Source: Lepidodermella squamata
Taxonomy: Eukaryota > Gastrotricha
NCBI GenBank assembly: GCA_047495785.1
Contig: JBLDXI010000025.1
Location: forward strand, 372,001-436,000
Direction of reading: 5' to 3'
Length of the DNA stretch: 64,000 bases
In this document: positions 54,862 through 64,000 of the stretch, in pieces
How the letters are laid out: each line of letters opens with the position of its first letter
Numbering within the stretch: position 1 is the stretch's first letter
Translations under genes and position numbers: made by a program
The notes under the pieces: generated by a model
Told to the model about the DNA's origin: nothing
The model's input: the letters and a program-made list of their open reading frames with translations, nothing else
Databases searched by the model: none

Positions 54862-56890
54862 CTACTCCTCGCCCTTGCCGCCGCAGCAGCACAAGCCGCC
54901 GGTGCGCTTGCGGCGCGGCGGTTTCGCCTTCGAGTCGATCAGGCTCTTGTCCTTACTGTCATCGAGGTTGTGGCCGTTATTAGCCGGCTTGGACGCGGGG
55001 TCGGCGCCCTCGTCCGGGTACGGCGACGTCGGCACCGGTGGCGGCTCATCTTTAAGGTGAAAGTACAACGACACCGTTTCAGTTTTAGTGTTCGCCGATA
55101 TCGTGCGCAGAGGCGTCGACTTCAACTCACCCTTCGCCGACTCGGACTTGGCCTGTTTAGCCTCCTCGATTTTAGGCGACTTCGCCGGCTCTTCTTTCAA
55201 CGCTGGCTCTGGGCTGGCTGGGGCGGCTGGGCTGCTCGAGCTGCTTTCGACGATCTGCGACGTTGTCTTGACGGTCGAAGTTGTGACGACGCGGCGCGTT
55301 GTCTCGACCACGGCGCTGCCGTCCTCGTCGCGCGTCGTCGTGGTTGTCACCGTTTCTGTTTTATTCACCTAAACCAGTCGCAAAAATTATAAAAAAAATC
55401 CGGAAAACTCAAAAAATTCAGAAAAAATTCTAGGTGATATTTTGAATGTGTAAAAATGCAGTAAACTAGGCGCGACACTTACGCAAGCGTCGCTTCTGCA
55501 AATTGACTAATGCGAAATGTGAAAAACCGCGAAGAAAATTCGTAAAAAAATGCCAGCAGTCAGATAAAAGTACAGCAAATACGTTTCCCAGAAATCATCA
55601 AAAAAGTGGACAAAATTTAGCAATACAGGTTAGGGAAAAGAAAGAGAAATTTCCAATTTTCAAGCTCTTTTAGGCATTTTCAACACTTATCAGTGCAAAA
55701 TTTAATCCAAAATTTTAGACGCATAAAAGAACTGAAAATGTCAATTATTATTTTGAGGAAAAGTTTCCTATTTTTCGGCGTCAATTTATAGAGGACTTCA
55801 AAAAAGCATTCAAGATTTCACGAAATCGCTGGTTTTTTCAATTCGCTCAATCAAAATTAGTCGTGATTTTGTTTATCACTCAGCGAAATTTTGACACATT
55901 TTAGTATTTTCCGTGAATTATCATAATTAATTCAGTTAAGAAAATTAGAAATAAGAAAAATTAATGCCAAGAGGCGAGACGTTGTGAAATTTCGAGCTAA
56001 ATTTTAGAGGTGAACATAATTAGGAAAAATCAATTAAATCAAATTACAGCCGTGAATTTCCATAAAAATATCAATCTTCAACAATAAAATTTCCTTCTTA
56101 TTTCTAGTAAAATTTCGCAAAATTATTATACCTGTTTTTGTTGTTGCTGCTGCTTTTCTTCATCTGAACTAGACGAAGATGACGAAGACGATGCGGCCGC
56201 TTTCACCTCAGCAGCCGGTTGCTGGTCGACGGCCTGAGGCTTCTCCTCCTCGACTTTCGCCTCGACGTGCTGCTCGACCACCTCGCCGTCCCGTATCACG
56301 ACAGTCTCAGACAGCGTCTTCGCCGGCTCGTCGTTCACCACACTCGTCACGACAGTTGTCGACACTACGGTGGTCGTAATTTCCGGCTCGGATTTCGCCT
56401 GCTCGGCAACTGGTACCGCGACGGGTTCCGGCGCTTGAACCGGCGGTTCCGGTGTTTTCTGCCGCGGCGGTTCCGGCGTTTTCGACGACTTGGTGGAAGG
56501 CGGCCGTCTCCGGTCGGCGACTTTCTGCTCCGCCACCGGTTCCACCACTGGTACCGGCGCCGGTTCCGGTTCTGGAACCTTCACCGGTTCCGCCTCCACC
56601 GGTTTCGCTTCTTCAACCTTGACTTCTTCCGGGGCCTTCTTCTCGTCGACTTTTTTGCCCTTTTCGGACGCTGACGACGAGGACGAGGAAGATGAGGACG
56701 AGGTTGAGCGTTGCTTTTTCACCGGTTCCGGCGCGATTTCCTGGTGGTTGTCGCCTGTCTGCTGCTCCGACTGCGACTGCTGCTTGTCGGAGTGGGTGGA
56801 CGAGGCGGAGGCGGACGAGGCCTGCTTCTTCTCCGCCTCTTCGCCCGCCGCTTTCTTCGCCTTGTTGCGCGCGCGGTTCTTCTTCGGCAT
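54862..56890 (-). CDS. Disordered Ser/Glu/Pro-rich protein with Cys-Cys-Cys tail
   Basis: I do not recognise this protein. Two exons, phase 0: 56890-56132 and 55368-54862 (donor GTATAA, acceptor TTTAG), 421 residues, starting at an ATG. The N-terminus is very basic (MPKKNRARNKAKKAAGEE). It then has Ser runs, Glu/Val/Pro-rich stretches (EPEPAPVPVVEPV), two TPEPPRQKTPEPP-type proline motifs that look like kinase sites, TTVVSTTVVTSVV, a second Ser run, and a C-terminal RRKRTGGLCCCGGKGEE. The basic-plus-triple-Cys tail suggests palmitoylation and membrane attachment. No folded domain or signal peptide. GC-rich codons contrast with the AT-rich surroundings, which supports it as a real, selected gene. 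Confidence 0.72.
55369..56131 (-). other. Intron of the disordered-protein gene
   Basis: 763 nt, AT-rich, with no exon-like frame or recognisable element. Confidence 0.6.
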
Positions 56891-57926
56891 TTAGCGAGAA
56901 TTAACACAAAAAATTAATCAATAACAATCTAGGGATTTCTGAAAATTATACATAGGTAATTATTTGATAATGAATTAAAAGAGATTCTCAATAATGTTTC
57001 TGATAAGGCGTTATTTCCCATCATTTGCAAAACCATTCTCTAATTTGACAAGTCATGCGGGGAATAATTTAGTTTCTCTAATTAAACACACCGGGATCGT
57101 TTACCGCCTTTGACACCCTATTTAGAAGGAAAAACCTGGTAAAACCCGATTTTAACTAGTTCGCTAATTTCCTGGTTGAACGAAATTTATAATTTATCCG
57201 GATTTTTCATTCCCATTGACAAGTTGCCATACTTGATTCGACCATATTCGAGGCATATTGCTATTTTTCTGGCCATGAGTTAGGACTCCGCCTTAATTAG
57301 AGACTTCATAAAAATCTGGAAAAACTATTATCTATCAATTTTTCAGGTTTATTCGAAAAATTAGGGTTGGAAAAATGAGGACAGTTTTGCAATTGCCACT
57401 ATTTATCCTATCTAATAATTGCTCCGAAAAATACAAATCCTATCTCCAGCCTCAAGGAATGAGAATTTATCTATGACTAAATGTCGTCTAATCAAGGCCG
57501 TGAAATAACATCAGGTTTAAATGCTCAAATTTTCCTGTATTTTCTAGAAACAATGAACGAAAAGTCTGACGCATGTTGTAAATTATCCTACAATTTTTTC
57601 ACTCGAATATAATGGCGAAAAAACCACAGAATATAAAGCTCAACATGGCATATTGTTGATAAGTGAAGCAAAAGCGTGACTAGAAAAATAAATGACCACG
57701 ATATTAGCGAGAAAAAATGTTTATTCTTATTAGTATACCAAATTAATACGAACCCGTATGCTGAAGCAGTATTATAGCAGATAAGATCAGCACCGAGGCA
57801 ATAACTACGATTAGATGCCGAAATTATACACGAAAAAAATCTGATTATATATCGCTGAAATCTAGACACAAAAAAATTGTTGGTCCTATAAAAATGCGAA
57901 TCGTCAATGTATAGTGGACCAGCCAG
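56891..57926. other. Upstream region of the disordered-protein gene
   Basis: About 1 kb, AT-rich, containing its presumed promoter. No feature recognised before the hAT MITE. Confidence 0.45.
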
Positions 57927-57934
57927 GCATAGGT

Positions 57935-58661
57935 CAGCGTTTCCCAAACCGTGTCCTATAGGACACTCGTGTACTAAGCCAACTTTCAAGTGTCCTATAG
58001 GACACTGGTGTCCTATGGGCCTCAAAATGACAGCAGGACAAAAATAGGTAGATTCACACTAAGAAACAGGGCATTTTCAGACCATTTTCAGACTCGAAAT
58101 CGGGAAAAAACCGTCAGCTAAAGCTCGCTTCGCTCGCGAGTTGCCTATTTATGAAATATTTTATGAAAACCTCTGATCGCGGACTAGAACCGGTACTTTC
58201 CACGTGGTATGGCTGAATCTCTGAGACGATAAATCTCAGAAAATTGATAGAATCAATTTTTGAAACTGACCAGTATCCCTTGTTATTTAAGCTTTAAGCT
58301 TTAAGCACGTTACAGATTGCACCTCACGACATGATGAATTGAAATTCTATAATTGATGAGTGAATTTCTGGGAAACCCCAAGGCATAACCTCAATTTTAA
58401 GATGTTATACGTTGTTTTCAGTGTCGAATTCTAAAAGTTTTCTCGCTTCGCTCGCGTTTAGTTTGAATTTTAGGTATCTGGGATTTCATCAATTTCCAAC
58501 TCGGTTGCCATCAAAAACCAATTTAAACAAGCAATCAATTTGTAGCTCAAAAATGTTTACCCAGTCCGAACCAAATTTCATTCATGTTAGCAAGGTGTCC
58601 TACGGGCCATTCTCATAGGACACTACTGTGTCCTGCCAGACAAAAAGTTTGGGAACCGCTG
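57935..58661. mobile_element. hAT MITE, 727 bp
   Basis: Begins CAGCGTTTCCCAAAC and ends GTTTGGGAACCGCTG, the classic hAT terminal sequence, with an 8-bp duplication GCATAGGT on both sides (57927-57934, 58662-58669). Subterminal GTGTCCTATAGGACAC motifs repeat on both ends. No transposase. Insertion upstream of the disordered-protein gene. Confidence 0.88.
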
Positions 58662-58669
58662 GCATAGGT

Positions 58670-59460
58670 AGCAGTAATATCACAGTATTTACGTGTGTGA
58701 AAAGCGTCTAAATTATTTACGCGCTAACCTTCTCGCTGCTGACCGAATCGACCCAATTTATATGAATATTTCATAGAATCAGCTATACGCGCGATGAGAC
58801 AACAAGCAAAACAAAACCCGAAAAAGCACAAATAGAAAATTTACAGAAATTTCAGAAAAAATTTCGCAAAATCGAAAATTTGAAAAATCGATCAGCGTAA
58901 AATCAGCTTTAGATCATCGTTATTCTTAGATTAAACAATCCCTCCCGAATAAAATACATGTTTATAATTTAAAAATTGTGGGGAGAATAAATTGATAGGA
59001 CTTGAAATTGGTTATTGGTGAATTAAAAAATAAATACAAATTCTATAAAATTCAATAAAATATCCTATTTTAAGTTCTGGGCCTTGAATTTTAACGAGGA
59101 AAAATCACGCGAAAACAATCGATATTTTCTATGAAATTTTTTGAAATTTTAGCGGCGTAAAGAGGCGTGAATTGCGGTGACGATGATGATAAGCAGAAAA
59201 ATAATAAATTAATATGGAGATGATAAATAAGGCGATGATGACGAGGAATTATCTCTCGTTTTATTTGCGCAACCACGAGATGAAACTATGCGGCGTGGCA
59301 GCGAAATGAGGCGTTGAAAAAGTCGAAAAGTAAATAGCAGGATGAAGGGAAGAAGAAGAAGAAGAAGTGCACATAGACACATAGCACATAGGCAGGCAGG
59401 CAGTTAGACAGATAGGATACCTAGGCTCGCGCGCTTTAGAGCTCAAGGCTGTTAGCAGCA
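58670..59460. other. Intergenic AT-rich region with microsatellites
   Basis: Mostly A/T-rich; a GAAGAAGAAGAAG run at about 59350-59367. No exon seen. Confidence 0.45.
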
Positions 59461-59616
59461 TCAGACAGCAGCAGAAACAGCCGGCCGGTCGATGAAGCAG
59501 CGCGGCGGCGGCGGCGGCGGCTGCGGCGGCGCAATTTGCTGCTGTTGTTGTTGGCCGGCTGTTTTGTGATGTTGATGCTTCATGATCTTCTGAAAATATT
59601 CATCCACGTGCTGCGG
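59461..59616 (-). CDS. Candidate terminal exon, Gln/Pro-rich
   Basis: On the minus strand, after an acceptor (ATTATAG) at 59617-59618, a 51-codon frame reads PQHVDEYFQKIMKHQHH, KTAGQQQQQQIAPPQ, PPPPPPRCFIDRP and AVSAAV, then TGA. A frame of this composition in such AT-rich surroundings looks coding; codons are GC-rich, as in the nearby disordered-protein gene. Upstream exons should lie to the right (beyond 59616), but I found none before the ankyrin gene, so the gene may be long-introned. An ATG-initiated reading (MKHQHH...) as a short upstream ORF is the alternative. Confidence 0.38.
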   Translation of the reverse strand, partial: PQHVDEYFQKIMKHQHHKTAGQQQQQQIAPPQPPPPPPRCFIDRPAVSAAV

Positions 59617-60470
59617 CTATAATAGCGGATGTACGTGTATCGAGTAGTATAGACAACGCACGCTTTACCTGCTATTCGTAGTAGTAGTAGTAGTAGTAGT
59701 ATACATCATCACACAGCTCTAGCTAGCTCTCTATACGTATGTGTGGGGCTGTAATACTAATAATGACGATGAAGGCTCATCTCGCGCGTTCTACTCTGCT
59801 CTGAAATTTTGACCTCGCTATACTGCAGCAGCAGCAGCAATTAAATGTAGGTCAGTGATGTGCTTCTGCGCGCGCGCAATAAATAAATAAACAAAAACGA
59901 TGAGTTGTTGTACGATACTACTACTACTATGAATGAATGGATGGGTATACTATAGTGGAAAAAAATAATTATTGTAAAATGCCGCGAGACCGTATCAGCT
60001 GCAGACTTTTAAGGTAGTTTAACCACGGTGGAAAATTATTATAATTTTTCATACAACGTCGAAATGGCCATTATGACTGTTTGTTTTTACATGTGTTGTA
60101 TTAATATATACGACCGGCAAGTAATGCTAGCAAGTGAGCGAAGAGGAGCGCAGAGTTATAACACCTCACTGACAGACCGAGAGCGCCTGTCTTTGTTGAA
60201 AGGCCGGCGATGATGATGATGATGATGAAATGATAATGATGACGTTCGCCATGCATGTTCACGTTTTTTTCCCAAAAAAGCGGAGCTTTTCGTGTAGCCA
60301 GTTTAAACATTTTAGTAGAACTATGACGGTTCATCGCAGTTTCTGGCATATTCTTAATCATTTGTTCAGATTTTAGATAACATTTAGAGAGCAGCGAAGA
60401 AGATTTTCAGAGCGATGTCGAAAGCCGAAATCGAGGACTTCTAAGTGAGGGCAGTGTTGTGAGATAAGTA
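59617..60470. repeat. Intergenic region rich in trinucleotide runs
   Basis: (GTA)n at about 59677-59701, CAGCAGCAGCAG at about 59824, GATGATGATGATGATG at about 60209-60226. Such clusters suit a promoter or long-intron neighbourhood; no further exon recognised. Confidence 0.45.
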
Positions 60471-60577
60471 CAGGGTGTTCAAGAAATAATAGGTAGCTAT
60501 AAATAGCTTTGCTACTTTTTGGCACGCGTTTCAGCGTTTCAGAGCTAAAAGCTAGATATTATTTAACGAACACCCTG
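60471..60577. mobile_element. 107-bp MITE with CAGGGTGTTC termini
   Basis: Inverted ends of about 27 bp (CAGGGTGTTCAAGAAATAAT and CAGGGTGTTCGTTAAATAAT), flanked by TA (60469-60470, 60578-60579). A second copy is represented by an end at 583-605. Tc1/mariner-type target preference. Confidence 0.75.
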
Positions 60578-61058
60578 TACATATCTTTCATCGCATGAAT
60601 AATTTCAACTCATTAGCCTCTAAGATGAAAAAATAGGGCTAGAAGTGCGCGAGCGAAGAAATTTCGAAATTACGTCATTACAATTTTGTTAATCTCAACA
60701 AAATGAATATTTTTAATTTTTCTTTAAATTCATGAAAATTCGAAGAATTTAAATAAAAAAGCAGGAGAGATGTCAACAAATTGGCAAATAGGAAATCGAA
60801 TGCTGAAATTGAAAAAATTGAATTTATCAAAATCAATTTTGAAGAACAATCAGCCAGCATTAGTCCCTTGAAAATGTTGAATGAGCTGTATCAAGTTCCA
60901 AATTTCCGAATTCCGCTAAAACAATTTCCAACCATCTATTACCTTGGAATTTCTTTTCGCTGAAGCTACCAATTTTTTGAAAGAAACACGAAAATCAATT
61001 AAAAAATTGCATCTTTTATTATTTACAAATCGATGATGAGCATTTCTGTCCAGAAAAT
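60578..61058. other. 3' flank of the ankyrin gene
   Basis: AT-rich; a minus-strand AATAAA corresponds to 61015-61020, about 40 nt past the ankyrin stop codon. No other gene seen. Confidence 0.5.
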
Positions 61059-64000
61059 TCAAGAATTTTCAGTATTTTCTTGTCGAAGAAATCTTGCAAC
61101 GGCAATGAATCCAGCAGCTTCTGCAACTTGCCAAGGTAAGTTCCCAGATTTATCTTGAATTTTCACGGCTTCAGGCCATTTTCGAGCGACTGATTTTGCC
61201 AGTTCCAACAAACCAACCGTAGCAGCTAGATGAAGCGCAGTTTTCCCATCTTGATTTCGAAGCTCCAAAGCACCGGGCCATTTTTCCATTAGAAAATTCG
61301 CAATCCCAACCAGCCGGCTACTAATCGCTAGGTTTAGGGGAGAATTCCCATGGTCGTCTAAAATTTGTAGAATTTCCGGGCATTTCTGAACTGCCAACCT
61401 AATGAAAACCCCCCAGCGATGGTCTTTCTTATTCTTTAGAGCCAAATGCAAAGCATGTCGGCCAGACTTATCTTTGATGAAAACAGCTTCCGGCCAAGTT
61501 TCAAGCAGGTAAATCGAGAAATCAGGTAAGGCATCGCAAGACACGGTGTAGTGAAGTACAGTTGAACCTTGATTGTCTACTTTTTCCATAATTTCAGGTG
61601 AATTTTTCTCAACCCAGGTTTTGACAGTCACAAAATCATTTGTCATTGCAGCAAGGTGCAAAGGGGTCCTACCATCTCGATTTGTGACCTGAAGAGCCTC
61701 AGGGTGAAGCTCCCAAAGATTTAAACTCAAATCGAGATCTTTTCGACCTGCAGCTAGGTGTAAGGGGGTATTCCCATCTTCATCTTGGATCTCCAAAGCT
61801 CCTGTCCAATTTTCTAGGAGAAATTTGATGGTCTTCTCACTATTTTTAGCTAAGGAACGATGCAAAGGGGCCTTATTAAGTTTATCCTTAATTCTCAGAC
61901 CACCAGGCCATTGATCTGTGAGAAATTCCACGGTTTCTAGATCCCCAAATTCAGCCGCGACGTGCAACGGGGTAGCTAAATCTTCGTCTTGACATTCGAT
62001 GGCTTTAGGATGCTTTTGGACCAAGAATCTGATGATTTGTACCTCGGCCTGATTCAAGCAGGCGAGATGTAATGGGGTTCTACTCTTTGCATCACGTACT
62101 TCCAATGCCCCGAGCCAAGTACTCGCTACGCTTTCAACCATTTCAAAGCCTTTTCTCTTAAAGGCCAGATGCAAGGGGGTCATTCCATTGGAATCCTGAA
62201 TTTCATTGGCTTTGGGAACTTTTTCAAGTATATATTCAACTGTATCTCGGGAGCAATGCTCTACAGCGTGATGTAACGGGGTTTTACCTTGATCTAGGTC
62301 CTTTTCCAACATTTCCTCGGGCATTAGCTCAAAAATGGCCTTGATCATCTGCAAAGCACACGAAACAGCGGTTGCGAGATGTAGCAGACTTTTGTGCATC
62401 TTGCTCGGCCAGGGAGGTCGCGAGCCACCCAATGAAATAATGTGCAAAACCGCAGCGAAATCTTTAGCTCTCACTGCTGTATGGAGAATTGTCTCCCCCT
62501 GGTCGTCTTGAATTCTGAGGGCGCCCGGGAATTTCTCTAAAAAGCCTCTCAAAAGGTCAATCTTCAAAAATTCCCTTGTCATGAAGTGCAGAGGCGTTTT
62601 GCCAGTTTTGTCTTGAACGTTCAAAGCTTCGTAATTGATTTCGACCAGTTTTTCAACCAATCCCTGCCTTCCGCACTCTACGGCTTTGTGTAACGGAGTT
62701 TTACCATCGTTGTCCTGAATCAAAAGTACTTGATGCCATTTGTCATCGAGGAATTTTGCGCTGAGAGTGCTCATCTTTGTAGCCGCGTTGTGGAGAGGCG
62801 TTTTGCCGAGGCTGTCTTGCAGTGTCACAGATTCCGGCCAGTTTCGTAGCAAATTTTCAGCAGATGACCACCGCGTCTCATCCGCTGCGCGATGAAAAGC
62901 TGATCTGCCGCTTGAATCCAATTGCCGAACCGAGTCTTGCCACTTTTCTAAGAGAAATTCAGTTTTCTTCGCGTCTTCAGGCCGCTTAACTAGGTGAAGC
63001 GGTAGCGACCCGGTTTTGTCTCGAATTTTGACAGATTCCGGATAATTTTCGTAGACGAATCTCAAAACTTCGAAGTTTCCATATTCAGCAGCTGTGTGCA
63101 GATAGGTTTCGCCGGTTGATGAATTGACCATTCTAATTGCTTCGGTGGTGATTTCATCGGAAAACAGATCGGTGAGATTATCGCAAAAAAGTTCCAGCTC
63201 AGTCAGATTTCGACGCCTAATAGCGCGGCTGAGGGCTGTTAGGCCATGATTGTTCTCAATTTGCACGGCAGATGGGCATTTGTTGAACAGCAGCTCAACT
63301 AATTGTGAATCCTCGATCTCTTGGGCAGCTTGAATTGGAGGATTTCCATCTTCGTCTTGTACCAATAGGATATCAGGCCTTGATTTTGTGAACGATTTGA
63401 GAAAATATTCCAGATTCGGCCCTTCCGACAGCATTAATCCGCTTCGAAATAGATGCAAAGCTGTTTTTCTATTTTGATCTTGAATGACGACCGAATCGGG
63501 GGCAAGTTGTAAGATCTGCAGAGCGAATTCCAAGAACCCTAGACTGATTGCTAAATGCAAAGGCGTTCTTCCGTCGTTGTCTTGAACCATCAAAGCCCTC
63601 GAATCGAAATTAATGCAACATGAAGCCAGGGTCAAATTCTTTTCCGCCAAAGCGGTATGAAGGGGTGTATGGCCTGCATTGTCTTGAATAACCAGAACTT
63701 CACTCACTTTAACAGAAGAATACGTAGCGAATTTCTCTAAATCAGATCTAGGTTTGCTTCCAGGAATAGCTAGATGTAACGCCGTTCTACCGCTCAGGTT
63801 TTGAATTGGTAGCAATGATGGGAAACTCGCAATTAGGTATTTGGCCAAGTTTAGAAGGTTACCATCGCTCTTGTCGGGAAATTGTGCGAAATACTGGAGA
63901 CTATGGATGATTTCATGTAGAACTGTCTCGCCAACTTTGTTTTGAATTTTCACCACTTCGACAGTTAGTTTGTCGTAATCAAAATATCTGCTGAATATAT
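61059..64000 (-). CDS. Long ankyrin-repeat protein, 5' partial at the window edge
   Basis: Protein-interaction scaffold, function unknown. At least 980 residues in one exon on the minus strand, with no stop, open to the right edge of the window (the frame reads through 63957-64000 without an ATG, so the true start is outside). It consists of about 27-28 ankyrin repeats of about 34 residues from end to end (GKTPLHLA, GRTPLHLA, GNTPLHLA and variants). A peculiar conserved element lies between repeats: a Trp-Pro-x-(A/S)-(L/V)-x-(I/V)-(Q/K)-D motif (WPEAVKIQD, WPGALELRN, WTGALEIQD). No transmembrane segment, kinase, SOCS or other domain is seen in the visible part. It contrasts with the intron-rich genes elsewhere in the window. 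Confidence 0.85.
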   Translation of the reverse strand, partial: IFSRYFDYDKLTVEVVKIQNKVGETVLHEIIHSLQYFAQFPDKSDGNLLNLAKYLIASFPSLLPIQNLSGRTALHLAIPGSKPRSDLEKFATYSSVKVSEVLVIQDNAGHTPLHTALAEKNLTLASCCINFDSRALMVQDNDGRTPLHLAISLGFLEFALQILQLAPDSVVIQDQNRKTALHLFRSGLMLSEGPNLEYFLKSFTKSRPDILLVQDEDGNPPIQAAQEIEDSQLVELLFNKCPSAVQIENNHGLTALSRAIRRRNLTELELFCDNLTDLFSDEITTEAIRMVNSSTGETYLHTAAEYGNFEVLRFVYENYPESVKIRDKTGSLPLHLVKRPEDAKKTEFLLEKWQDSVRQLDSSGRSAFHRAADETRWSSAENLLRNWPESVTLQDSLGKTPLHNAATKMSTLSAKFLDDKWHQVLLIQDNDGKTPLHKAVECGRQGLVEKLVEINYEALNVQDKTGKTPLHFMTREFLKIDLLRGFLEKFPGALRIQDDQGETILHTAVRAKDFAAVLHIISLGGSRPPWPSKMHKSLLHLATAVSCALQMIKAIFELMPEEMLEKDLDQGKTPLHHAVEHCSRDTVEYILEKVPKANEIQDSNGMTPLHLAFKRKGFEMVESVASTWLGALEVRDAKSRTPLHLACLNQAEVQIIRFLVQKHPKAIECQDEDLATPLHVAAEFGDLETVEFLTDQWPGGLRIKDKLNKAPLHRSLAKNSEKTIKFLLENWTGALEIQDEDGNTPLHLAAGRKDLDLSLNLWELHPEALQVTNRDGRTPLHLAAMTNDFVTVKTWVEKNSPEIMEKVDNQGSTVLHYTVSCDALPDFSIYLLETWPEAVFIKDKSGRHALHLALKNKKDHRWGVFIRLAVQKCPEILQILDDHGNSPLNLAISSRLVGIANFLMEKWPGALELRNQDGKTALHLAATVGLLELAKSVARKWPEAVKIQDKSGNLPWQVAEAAGFIAVARFLRQENTENS

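Noticed and set aside
56219-56674. Arg/Phe-rich plus-strand frame of 151 codons
   Set aside because: Antisense shadow of the disordered-protein gene; composition is an artefact of Glu/Lys codons read backwards.

Overview
This window is nuclear DNA of an invertebrate animal. Genes are split by short to medium AT-rich introns with GT...AG borders and acceptors such as TTTTCAG or TTTTAG. The gene content is animal (class C GPCR, Kunitz proteins, CPVL-type carboxypeptidase), and roughly half of the 64 kb is transposon-derived. Intron style suggests an ecdysozoan (nematode- or tardigrade-like), but I cannot fix the phylum from the sequence.

Layout. 0.8-4.9 kb: a TIR element with GTAC-rich ends holding a Mutator-like (MULE) transposase flanked by 650-bp identical direct repeats. 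5.2-7.8 kb (-): four-exon GABA-B-like class C GPCR. 8.3-10.1 kb (-): three-exon serine carboxypeptidase. 11.4-13.2 kb (+): first member of a secreted Cys-rich 20-residue-repeat family, followed by an 805-bp near-perfect palindrome and a two-domain Kunitz gene (15.6-17.0 kb). 19.0-25.2 kb: three-layer nest (old LINE, TIR transposon, young LINE). 26 kb: 3' pseudogene of the Cys-rich family. 27-35 kb: transposon graveyard with tRNA-like sequences, a PIF/Harbinger transposase with its MADF/BESS partner, an AT-hook/zinc-finger remnant and an RTE-like reverse transcriptase interrupted by a MULE-like MITE. 36.4-48.3 kb (+): three more Cys-rich repeat genes, one split by a hAT-like insertion. 49.9-53.5 kb (+): three Kunitz genes in tandem. 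54.9-56.9 kb (-): two-exon gene for a disordered protein with a Cys-Cys-Cys tail. 57.9-58.7 kb: hAT MITE. 59.5 kb (-): candidate terminal exon. 61.1 kb to the window edge (-): very long single-exon ankyrin-repeat gene, 5' end outside the window.

The main candidate for an undescribed system is the block of secreted Cys-rich proteins (signal peptide, Thr-rich linker, 12-19 modules of C-x11-C-x7, then a conserved 8-Cys terminal domain) with interspersed secreted Kunitz inhibitors, all on the plus strand. Exon structure (long repeat exon, exactly 105-nt exon 2, last exon of about 321-348 nt, all phase 0) and a GTAATTATAATTAC-type palindrome 110-175 bp upstream are shared by the four long members. 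I infer a jointly expressed secretion (matrix, glue, cuticle or defensive) protected by protease inhibitors; the sequence alone does not prove the function.
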